Positions 26,401 through 36,104 of a DNA stretch of 64,000 nucleotides are shown piece after piece. The notes under the pieces were generated by a model. It saw only the letters and a program-made list of their open reading frames with translations. It had not been told where the DNA came from and did not search any database. The stretch is from Odontesthes bonariensis (taxonomy: Eukaryota > Chordata > Actinopteri > Atheriniformes > Atherinopsidae). How positions within the stretch are numbered: position 1 is the first letter of the stretch; each line of letters opens with the position of its first letter. Location: assembly GCF_027942865.1 (NCBI RefSeq), contig NC_134510.1, positions 9,206,183 through 9,270,182 on the forward strand. The letters are read 5' to 3'. The translations under genes were made by a program, and so were the position numbers.

Positions 26401-27549
26401 CTTATAAGTTGGTTTAGAAGACAATTATGGTAAAAAAAAAAATGCGTTGCAGATTGTTGAAAGGGGGGTAATGAAGTTAAGTTTACTGTTTATATTTTAT
26501 TCTAACATTAAATATATCTAAAAAATGTCTTCTCTTTTCTGTTCAACTTTGCCTAAAAAGAGCTTTCGTGTTCAAAAGTGTACCTGCTATAAGTTTAATA
26601 TACTGTATATGGATAATAATGTGACTGAATGTTTCAAGGCAGTTTTGTATGAATTTATGAACATCCAACATAACAAAGGTTTGTAAGACCTGTTACATGA
26701 GTCTATGTGCCACAGTAAAAACGGTTACCGTACTTGTTCAGCGTGACTTCCCAATTGCTCACATTGCATTAGGTTATACAGTTATTATTACAGAGGCAAA
26801 GGCTATAACAGTATGACATGTATTTGCGTCAAAGGATAGCGCTGATTTATGTGAATAATAAAACATGCCCTGACCTGGATTTAGTGCAACAGGAGAATAA
26901 ACACTGTTTTTAGAAATCCCATTTGCTCGTTTCTGACAATATAGACTGAAACTGTTCCAGCTAATTTCTAAATGATTTATATTTTTCATGCAGCTCATTT
27001 TGTGTTTTTGCTGTTCAGGAGCTGCAGCAGGTTCTATATCAGTGGCAGCGGCGCACAAAGCAGATGCTGCAGGAGAAGGAGAATCAGCTCAACAGCGTTT
27101 GCTGTAAAAGAACGGTGAACTTAGACAAGCTGATGGAGATGAGGAGGAAGGTGAGTGGCTCTCAGTGCTCAACAGCTGCCGATGCTGCACAGCAGAATGT
27201 TGATTCCTTGCTGATTTCAGTTCAGGGAGATGGAGCTGGTGGCGATGGAGGACAAGGAGGAGCAGGAGAAACTGCGCCAAAAGCAGGAAGAGGCCAGAGT
27301 TGCTACCAAGGTAATGACATCCAGTCCGAGCTGAGACTCACAAGCCTTAGCAGCACATTTTATCTTTCTGTCTGTGTGCACTGATGCCCATTTCTGACCC
27401 TGACCGGGTCTGTGCAGCTGCAGGCCTGGTGGAGGGGCTGCATGGTTCGCCGAGGCCTTGGTCCTTATAAAAAAGCAGAGGAGGACAAGGAAGGCAAGAA
27501 AAAGAAGAAAGGAAAGAAGAAGAAATTACTTTTCTGCTCATTGAAATGA
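23470..27549 (+). CDS. iqcg: IQ domain-containing protein G / dynein regulatory complex subunit 9
   Basis: A subunit of the nexin-dynein regulatory complex of motile cilia and sperm flagella; family members bind calmodulin through the C-terminal IQ motif. Exons: 23470-23598, 23745-23779, 25153-25275, 25388-25463, 25573-25707, 25782-25856, 27019-27150, 27221-27310, 27418-27549. They join to 308 residues plus stop with consistent phases. It starts MSLSQVQTLRVAAVIEDCV, is followed by a long charged coiled coil, and ends with the IQ motif LQAWWRGCMVRRGLGPYKK and a Lys-rich tail. The IQ region and the preceding FREMELVAMEDKEEQEKLRQ identify the family. It is shorter than mammalian IQCG (about 440 residues), mainly at the N terminus. 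Exon 3 needs a CAAG acceptor (25149-25152). An ATTAAA lies at 27593. Further 5' coding exons cannot be excluded. Confidence 0.85.
23945..24591. mobile_element. Non-autonomous TIR transposon in iqcg intron 2, with TAAA duplication
   Basis: The left end GCCCTATTCGGACGGGACTA and the right end are near-perfect inverted repeats over about 28 bp. TAAA directly flanks both sides (23941-23944 and 24592-24595), a plausible target duplication. It is 647 bp long with no transposase frame. Because the flank and the ends are partly palindromic, a 3-bp duplication is also possible, so the superfamily is left open. Confidence 0.85.
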
Positions 27550-28542
27550 CACGATTCAACCCAAATAACGACAAAGTCAAAGTCTCTTCTTTATTAAAAG
27601 TTTAGAAACATTCAGTTTTTCTGTCATTTTAAACATGCACCAAAAACAAATATTCCTATGATCCCATCCATTATTTCAGAAAAATAATGTGTTTGTATCA
27701 GGCATGATAGAAATAGTAGCTTAATGGCACATTTATTCAAAATCTTTTACTTAATTTCTATGAACAGAAAGTATCAAACAATACCAAACAGAAACAGGAT
27801 ATCAAAATGCAATAAGAAAAAATAAAAAGAAATAAATACAAATAAAAAACGACTTATTTATTAAGTTACTCTTAATGACCATAGGCCATACACTGCATCA
27901 CTAGCCTTTATCATTACATGGTATTGATTTCAATCACACAATATACAGTGAGCTGATGAAATATTCCCCTTATCCATCAAAGAGAGATGACTCAGTACCA
28001 ACGCTGCCCGGCAAAATTTCCAGCTGTTCCCCTGAATGTAAGCCATCATGTCTGACAGAGAAGCAGAACACCCAGCATTGCTAAACAGGAAGGAAGCCCT
28101 TTGACTCTGGAGATTTATTTAAGGATAAATGTTTTTGGGGAGCTGACGTTTGTTTGTGCAAGCTGGAACGTTTTACAACACGGGAACTTTTACAACTCTA
28201 GGACAGGTTTCAAGTCGCGTAACGAGATCAGAGGAACAGTGACATCAGTCAGAACATCAAAATATCAGGCACTGAAACTACGTGGAGATAAATTCCACAT
28301 AAAATGAATCAGCAGCGCTTGATTTACTTGCTGCTTTTCTGGTTGTCCAGCTTCATGAGCTTATTGGCTTGTTTTTAGTCTTTCGTGTCATTAAACCGAA
28401 GATCCACCACATAATGGTGATATGTAATATTTTACTGCTCTATGACGTTTATAGATCAATCAATTATAAATGTCAATTGGTGATAAAAAGATTAAAAACA
28501 AACTTAACTTTAGCCTTAGAATAATACTTCTAAACATGTAGT
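27550..28542. other. Convergent intergenic spacer between iqcg and the minus-strand gene
   Basis: It holds the iqcg 3' UTR with ATTAAA at 27593-27598 and presumably the 3' UTR of the minus-strand gene. It is AT-rich, with no further coding frame supported. Confidence 0.6.
27593..27598 (+). terminator. iqcg: iqcg polyadenylation signal
   Basis: ATTAAA 44 bp after the stop codon, the common variant hexamer. Confidence 0.5.
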
Positions 28543-30384
28543 CTAAGCTTGAATCCCGCCAAAGAGTGTGTCACACTCTGCACGCATATTGTTGTTGTCT
28601 CCGATGATAACGTAGTTGAGGCTCGAGCTGTGGATGCAGATGTTCAGATGTTCCCCTGATGGAGGGGGAAGGTAGGGAGAAGCAGGTGAGGGAGGAGCGG
28701 TCGGTGCTGTCTCGTGCTGTCCATGGCTGCAGCTGCACCTCATCCGAGTTGTGCCTAACGCATAAACAAGACTTGTGAGCACATTTAGAGGCGCTGGGAT
28801 ACGTTCGGTACAGGCTTAAAGGAGAACTGCGGTATTTTCAACATTAAGCCTCATTTATGAGTCGTCTGCAATGTTTTAGAACCCCCCTCACCGCTTTTTT
28901 GATGTTTACTGCTGTCTCCGGTATTTGCCTAATTTTGATTCTTCTCAACCTGCTTCAGAATGGCAAGTACGGTGCATATCCAAAAAGGTCCGTAAAAGCA
29001 CCATAAACGTCCGTTTTCAAACTCATCAACTCACCGGAGTGGTTACTGGTGTGCACTGATAATCCATATCAAATTTCATTGCGAAAAGTTGCTTCTGTCA
29101 TGTTTTATTTGACATTTTGTACTGGATGTTCGTTGATATTACTCCGCCACGGCGAAGAAAATAGTGCGAGCATAAATGAGGCTTAATGTTGAAAATACCG
29201 CAGTTCTCCTTTAAAAAGTTAAGCTTTAAACGGTTACCCACCCTGCTTTTGGGGCTCAGATTCCCGCAGCAGGGGCTGACGTTCAGTCACCGCAGATGGG
29301 TTGGAATCCCCGATGACGCAGTTGGTTAGGGTGGAGTTGCTTATGTTGACAATCAAAATGGTCGACGGTGCATTCTTGAGTGTTTCTGTTTGTGAGAAAG
29401 GAAGTTGTTGTCCCAGAGTGGCATCAAAGCAGAAATGCTATCACAGTCAAAGATCGTTCCAGTTCCTGAATATGCAGAAGGGGCTTGTTTCGCTTATTGC
29501 ACACAATTTGGAAGGCCATAGCAGAGTGGCTGGTTTGGGCAAGCAAAATGTGTGACAAAAAAACATAGTTTCGGATGTAGAGAAAATGAACCCAAAACTA
29601 TTTATACGAAAATGATTTCAAGGCATAATCAAATTCAAAACAGGCACATACCTGGTGTATGTTTCTCCTCCCTGGATTGAGGAGTTGGAGCTGTAAAGGC
29701 AGTGAAAAGGAATTTGGTTTACTACAAAATGGTCTTTTGGCATCAAAGCTGCCAAAAAAAATTTGCCAAAAATGCTGAAAACTAACATCATTAAGGGGGA
29801 TTCTACCTGAACACCATGAGGTCTGGGAGTCTACAGGGAGGCAGAAGAGCTGGCAGGCTCTTATGCAGCTCTTCTGAGCCACTGCCTGCATCACCTGGAT
29901 GATTCTCTGCATGCTGGAGGCTTTAAAAGTCACCACCTGAAGAATGATTGCATCATGGTTAAAAGAACTGGTTGGCTTGAGAGGGTTTTGTTTTTCATTC
30001 TATAAACCACAGCCCTGGCAGGTCGCCCACGTGAAGCCCAGCGTTGCACCTACCTGCAAATGGCAATTCCCCCCCCCTTCATTAGAAAACATTTACCGGA
30101 AATGGCGTTACGCCTAAGAATTTTCACATAGACTAACTGTCAATTTGCCATTTCTTTTATAACCGGTAAAAAAAAAAAGCCTCGGGAAATAAGAACATGC
30201 TCTGTAATACACGATATTCACAAGTTAAAGAGAAGTAGGGCACACTTATCACCGCAAGCTCGCGAGCCGTGGTGGGAAATGTACTTAAATAGAGGCTTAC
30301 CTGAGTGCTGGGCGCTTTTTCTTTCTTCTTTGTCGAATTGTCGTTACTGGACGAATTCAGTGTCAGGTGGCCGGAGTTATTCAT
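28543..30384 (-). CDS. Unrecognised 202-residue protein with two RHIM-like motifs
   Basis: Five exons on the minus strand join with consistent phases: 30384-30301, 29936-29807, 29690-29652, 29385-29242, 28754-28543 (stop TAG). The protein begins MNNSGHLTLNSSSNDNST, followed by a Lys-rich patch. A helix-like segment with several Cys follows (SSMQRIIQVMQAVAQKSC). Then come two related blocks near the middle and the C terminus: TILIVNISNSTLTNCVIGDS, and LNICIHSSSLNYVIIGDNNN with M next. The pattern hydrophobic-x-I-x-N/H-S-S/T...V-x-I-G-D-x-N-x-M resembles the RHIM amyloid core (I/V-Q-I/L/V-G-x-x-N-x-M) of RIPK1, RIPK3, ZBP1 and TRIF, but the Gln is replaced. No kinase, death, TIR or zinc-finger domain is seen. 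The gene model is well supported by splice sites; the function is unknown. A role in RHIM-type assembly is inference only. Confidence 0.7.
28816..29214. mobile_element. MITE with ~44-bp perfect TIRs inside the minus-strand gene's last intron
   Basis: The left end AAAGGAGAACTGCGGTATTT... through CCTCATTTATG is repeated exactly in reverse orientation at 29170-29214. It is about 400 bp, non-coding, and bounded by TTAA/TTTAA. It fills most of the 487-bp intron (28755-29241) between the exons carrying the two RHIM-like motifs. Confidence 0.9.
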
Positions 30385-30540
30385 CGCTCGAATGATTGTG
30401 ATATTATGCTTCTAAAGTTCGCTGTAACTGTCGGATATAGGAAAAAAAATTCATAGGAAATCCCAGCGCATGCGCACTTCCAGTTACGTTCGCTGTTTTA
30501 AGTGACGCTTACCTCCTGTGATTGTGGTATATTAGCATAG
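30385..30540 (-). promoter_or_regulatory. Probable promoter of the minus-strand gene with an NRF1-type site
   Basis: Upstream of the first coding exon (ATG at 30384 on the minus strand) lies the palindrome GCGCATGCGC at about 30466-30475, the consensus for the activator NRF1. There is no TATA box at a usual distance. Site and position fit a housekeeping-type promoter; the start site is not known. Confidence 0.5.
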
Positions 30541-30896
30541 AGTTTTAGAAGTCTCGTGATATTCACTATGTTACAGTTTGTGGCCAATATATAAACGCTA
30601 AATAATGTCGCAATGAACAGTTTTGTGTGTGACCTCACGGCAGGAGGACGACTGGTGTTGGATATGAAGACATTTCATTTGTTAGACTAAAAGTTTTCTT
30701 TACTTTTTGGCAAAAGCCCCGTTTGCTGTTGTTCGTGTATCTCCAAATACATTATTATTTTTTAGGGGTTTACTTTATTGTAAGCCACTCTGCTGCCACA
30801 ACAATAGGAGACAAATCCTTCTACAACTTCTTCAGCCTCACCTTCACCTCCTGGCTTTAGAATACACTTTCTGACATACACAAAACAACTGAGCTA

Positions 30897-31162
30897 CCAC
30901 TCAAGTCAACTTTATTGTCAATGCTGCCATATGTGCAGGACATACACAGAATTGAAATAGTGTTTCCCTCTTATCCCTGGTACAAAACAGCAATAAACAT
31001 GAACATGAACATACCAACAATTCCCAGCCCTGTGCCTGCTCCTTTTCGTTCTACCTTATCACAGTACACGAAATATGTGTGCACCAGACATACGGTACAC
31101 AGTCTGTGGCATGATATCATCATTTTTTTTCTGCGTGTTCAATGTATTATTGGAATTCACCA

Positions 31163-31200
<38 letters not shown>
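30897..31200. mobile_element. Retroposon-like insert ending in a TA microsatellite
   Basis: It begins CACTCAAGTCAACTTTATTG, then GCAGGACATACACAGAATTG, phrases I recognise from a common fish retroposon end. It is followed by GTACAAAACAGCAATAAACATG and a (TA)n run at 31167-31199. The class is uncertain. Confidence 0.5.
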
Positions 31201-31204
<4 letters not shown>

Positions 31205-33229
31205 TGTAAAACAACTCATGAAATGTTTTACAGATTAAATATCTACAATCAAATGCATGCACAAATCCATTAGCCAGCACTATTATTTACACACGAACAA
31301 AGCTGACGTGTGCATGGTGATGAGTAAAGGTAAAACATATTCAGTAGGAGAAGTGAATCTTTGCTGAGGTATTCTAGAGTGTGACGTCTTATGAAAATAC
31401 TTCTCTTTCAAAGTATCCTAAATGAAAGCTATACTAAAAAGGGAACCAACATTGAGGAACCACATAAACACACATGATTAAGGAAATAAGAACAACTGAA
31501 ACACACTAAAGCATTAAAATAATCAAAACCATTCCAGGTGAAAGTAGTTGACCGCTGTTATTCTCAGATATTAGTAGAGCAGCGATATTAGTAGAGCAGC
31601 ATTTAACAGCTGAGGCCAGTTTAAGAGATAGTTTAACTACTTTGACAGTTTAACTAACATAACGTCAGCCCTGCTTTTGAATCTACGATAAACACAGGAT
31701 GATGAAGCAAGGAGGGAAAACATTTAGATCATTTAAATAAGCCTTTCGTTTTCATCAGGAGTTACATGCCAGAAAGCGATGTCATTCTAACATTAAGTGC
31801 AACCGATTTAAGCTGGAAAACAATGTAAAACATGGATTGGTCAGATGTCTTTTCTCTGCTTTCTTTGAGCAGTCCTTAGCTGAAACAAAGAAGAGGAAGT
31901 TTTACACACAATAAGAAGAAATGTAACTCATGTAATAACTCCAGAGAATTGCCCATTTATGCTTTAATTCAGGGTTCAATCACATATACTCTCCCAGCAA
32001 ATGAACCGAACAAGACCTCTTAAAGTTTTTCATGATTATCTTTTAAAGAATTATATTTAAACAAAATTAACAAAACAACAAATCTGGGTTGATTTTCTCA
32101 AGATATCGAGGTCAGTTATGATGTGAACATTTGCTTTGTTGGGACAGTTTTTCCTTGTTTGTGACGTCACTCCATCTTTCTATGTTTAAAATAGAATTTT
32201 GAAATAGAATTTTTTTGTCCCATGTTCTTTGTGCATACACATTGAAGTGTGCAATGTTTTGCACATTTTGTTTCAAAATTCTCCAAACGTTCTTTTCTGA
32301 GGATGGACATAGATGTCCCTTATCCTGAAGGATGCATCTGTTGCTCTAAATTCAAAGTGTTCCGTTAATGCTGCCATCAGAGAAGTGTGAATGACCTTTG
32401 CCAGGCGCTCTGATGTAACCCTACACCTTAAGAGAGCCTGGCTCTAGGACTGGTTGCTGAGTGGATGATCCTTTTTGTCTTTGCTTCTATGCACCAATTT
32501 CTTTCAAGAAACGATCTGGAATATGGATTCTTCAGACCATAACACCCATTTTCCACTGTGATTGTCCATCCCAGACGCCTCAGAGTGAAGAGAAGTTGAT
32601 GCTGCCTCTGGTCAAAGATAATATGTGGCTTTAAGTGACATTTGTGAGGGTAACGCCGTGTTGTTGTGCTTGACAAAGGTTGACAAAGGTTTCCCACATT
32701 GACAAGGGGTCAACTGTGTCAACTATTAATGGATGATGGCTCCTTATCAAGCAAAGTCTGAAGGATTGGAGAGCACAGGTGTCCTGCTTAGGCTTGAGCT
32801 CTTACCTTTTGCACATGAAAAAAAATCATTCACATCTTCACTTCACACCAATAACTTTGAATTTAGGAAAAGCCAGCACACAGAGATGGTTCTGAAAAGT
32901 ATTTAGACCATATTAACCTCACACCAGCAGTATCAGCGAATCAGTGCAAGCTAATTCAGAATCATGTAGCCAAAAATGATACTAAATAAGCAACTATTTT
33001 ATAATTAAAATAATTATTACTATTTTATTTATCTGAACGTAGGGGGAGCCAACGCTAAAGTCGTTCACACCTCCCGCTTACTCCCATCTTTATGGGGAGT
33101 TGGAATTCTCCGGAAAGCAGCGCGAGTTTCGCGAAACAACCAGCAGGGGCAGTCAAGAGCAGAGAGCAGCAGAGAGCCAGGCATAGCTTCCTGGATGGGG
33201 ACAAAACACTGAAGCAGAGCTCTCCCTCG

Positions 33230-33254
33230 CACACACACACACACACACACAGCC
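33230..33254. repeat. (CA)n microsatellite near the rnf144b 5' end
   Basis: About 11 CA units, followed by further short CA/CT stretches to about 33275. Confidence 0.85.
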
Positions 33255-33441
33255 ACACTCACTCTCACACACGCAGCAGAAACACAGAGAGAGGCCTGAC
33301 AGCAGCGTACGGGAGGTTTGGGCATGTTTCCTTTTTGTTTTTCTTTAAGGTAGTGGGCATGGGGGAAGTGCTATGTCGGGGCGGCTGCAGTGACATTTAG
33401 CAGCGGTAGCAGGTTAATACAGAGACGGACTCTATCAACAC

Positions 33442-36104
33442 ATGTGTCCGAGTCACAGGAAGAGCACTGCGGCTGCGGATCTGGACTCAGGCAGCCCCAA
33501 CACCCAGCGGTCCACACGCAAGGTAGGTGTCCTTCCTCTCTGCCCTCGTCACTTCATCATCAAAGCTGTGTTTTGTCAAACATGTGTGATAAGGTGAAGG
33601 CCTCAGATTGTCGATTTTGACCTATGCGAAAGTGCAACCTTGAGGGGGGATACAGATGTGTCATGTTTCATGTGTGGTCTGCTTGGAGACACTGCTGTCA
33701 AACAGTAAACATCTTACACGTATGTTATTGGTGGAAATGTATACATTCATCGAAAACTGGTGGTCCTAAACCTTCAGGTCAACAATGAAATTGAGTATGA
33801 GGCACACTAATTGTGGAACACACCTATGCTTATCTGTTCCCACTCATTTTCCATAAAATGGCGTGATTCATCTTTCTGTGCTCGTATTTTAGGCTTTCTC
33901 CCAAAAAGCCCACAAGTTATTGGGCCAGAAATCCTCAGAGTCCCACAGATGTGGAGTGAATGCAGCTGTACAAATGATGCAGTTTGAATTCTGCTTCACA
34001 CTTTCCCCAGCCGCACACTCCCAGCTGCCTCCTTCACAGCACAGTGGCAGTCTGTGTAAAAGCAGCAGCAGCTTTTCACCAGGCAGATCTGGTTTTCCGT
34101 CTCTGCCTCACCGGTCAACAGTGATGCTTTGATCCCGACCCTTCTTCCAAGTCCGCAATGCCATCAAGACCTTGATCCACGAGGACAGCTAATCACCATT
34201 TCACACCTACGGGGGAAAAAAAAAAAGAAGCAGCTGTTTGCGTACAGAGGCGTTTAGGTCAACGAACTGGTGGAAGCTCCCATCTGAATGTGGGCTTTGT
34301 GCATTCAGATTTTGGAAGGCCTGTACTGACAGTGATAATGCAGGTACTCGGAGAAGAAATTCTTCTGAACCAGTTCTTTTGAAAATGTGCTCTCACCCTC
34401 AAACTCATTTGTTCAGACTTAAATCTGACCGCTTTGTTGCATTCGAACCAGATAGCTATGAAAAACTGGTGCACTCTGCACTACTGCCTTATATCAGTGG
34501 TGCTCTGATCTGTCGTTGCCTGAGTGCTGCTAATTTCAAATTGAACTTTTGGAGTTGCTCTGAGACGAAATCTTCACCATGTTATTAAAGATCACATTAA
34601 GAGTTACCTCTGAGGCAAGGTGGCTGATAGGAAGGCGATTATTTAGTTTCTCATGGGAAACCACAGGGTTGGTGATATGCTCGGGCAGGACAGGACAAGC
34701 TGACAGAGTTGCGGGATGATGACTGCGGGCGGATCAGCTCGTCTGTCTGAAACTGGTGTGTGACGATCGACTATGACTGTGCAGAAATGGCAGCCTGCGT
34801 TGCTCCAGTGTTCTGCATGTAAGCCCCCCCCTGCTGATCGATGGCACATAATAAAAGAGCCCTCTGAAAAAAAAATATTTAGGACACTGGTGGTGGCGGC
34901 GGCTGTATTGATTGAACTGCTTCAAAGTTTCCTGCCAACTCAGAACATTGTGTGTGGGACAATGTGTGAGTTCAGCAGCCACTCAAGCTGCAGGGTGTGC
35001 TGTCAAAGCCACCGTTTCTCATGTGACCCAATTCTGCGGCTAAACATCGTCATTCACAAGATTAAATTCAAATCCCAGATCACAGCATTAATTCTTCTAC
35101 TTTTTGGGTTTGAAAGCTAAAGGAACAATTTTGGGAGGTTTTACGGCTTTGGTTTCGCGTAACACTGGATGGATTCTTATCAACCATCTACCTGTGTCCA
35201 GTTGTCCCAGAATGTTCATCCGCTTAATGATGTCTGATAACCAAACGAATATACCAACCCAATGTCTATCTGTCGGTTAGTCAGTCCTGCACTCTGGTCC
35301 AGCCTGAAATATCCCTCTTCTCTGTTCTCTGACCGGCGCTACCAAGAGCTTTGTGGCATTATATAGAACAGAAATCAATCAATCAAGACATTTACATCAT
35401 GTCTTCCCTCTTGGTTACATAAACTCTATCCTTTTTTTTTCTGGACAAAAGTGATTATGTGTCCAGCACTTTTTGAAGTTTACGACTAAAGCTTAATGTT
35501 TTCCCATCTGCTTGTGATGTACTTTATACTATAAAATGATGTTAAGGTATTTAAACAGTGACGTTTAGTTGATACGTTTTCAAAGTTATTAATTTCCTTC
35601 TGGTTGAGCTTCTTTTCTATATTTCTCCTCATGTGATTCCTGTGTTCTGTGTTCTGTTTTTTTTTTTTTTTTTGCTGCTCCACTTTTTGTTTTCACCACC
35701 TCTACAACAATGCTGTGACAATCAGCAGCCAGTACTTGCTGACGGAATGAATGCAGAGCCTGTCAGTAACTTTAAGCTCAGTAAACACAGACCTTGGACT
35801 CTGGCCTTAAATATTATGTCCCTATAAAGAGAGACGACAAAGGATTATTATGAATGATTATAGGTGAAATCATCAGAGTTGGTAAAGCAGTCATCAGAAG
35901 GAGTGACAGTTTCCTGAAACGGCCTGCAGTGTTGTCTAAAGGAGAAGGGAAATAAAGTGCTGCGCAAACACTGTGTAAACAAAGAAGTCTCATTTCTGCT
36001 TTTAGGAACATGGAGGCTGTAGATCATCTGCGTCGCTTGCAGAAGGTTTAGAAGCAGCCCGATTCCTCCATCCTTCCCTTCCTGCGTGCCTCATTCCATC
36101 ATGA
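33442..36104 (+). promoter_or_regulatory. rnf144b: Spliced upstream ORF in the rnf144b leader, ending in an ATGA overlap
   Basis: The leader exon ends with a strong donor (CGCAAG|GTAGGT, exon end 33522) and the next exon begins after CTTTTAG at 36006. Splicing them makes an uninterrupted frame of 27 + 32 codons from ATG 33442. It starts MCPSHRKSTAAADLDSGSPN, and its TGA (36102-36104) overlaps the main ATG (36101-36103) as ATGA. Such an overlap suits termination-reinitiation control, or the uORF may simply repress. The exon pairing is predicted, not observed. Confidence 0.6.
33523..36005 (+). other. First rnf144b intron (in the 5' leader)
   Basis: 2.5 kb between the predicted leader exon and the first coding exon. 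No repeat or coding exon was recognised; open frames here lack family resemblance. Confidence 0.5.

Larger units (their letters stand above)
30541..33400. other. Intergenic region before rnf144b
   Basis: It holds a retroposon-like segment with a TA microsatellite (30897-31200), a possible degenerate repeat at about 32210-32810 that I cannot classify, and a CA microsatellite near 33230 just before the rnf144b first exon. No coding gene is supported. Confidence 0.55.

Noticed and set aside
33055-33400. ORFs on both strands near the rnf144b leader
   Set aside because: They depend on the CA microsatellite and GC-rich leader DNA; no consistent splice model or domain.
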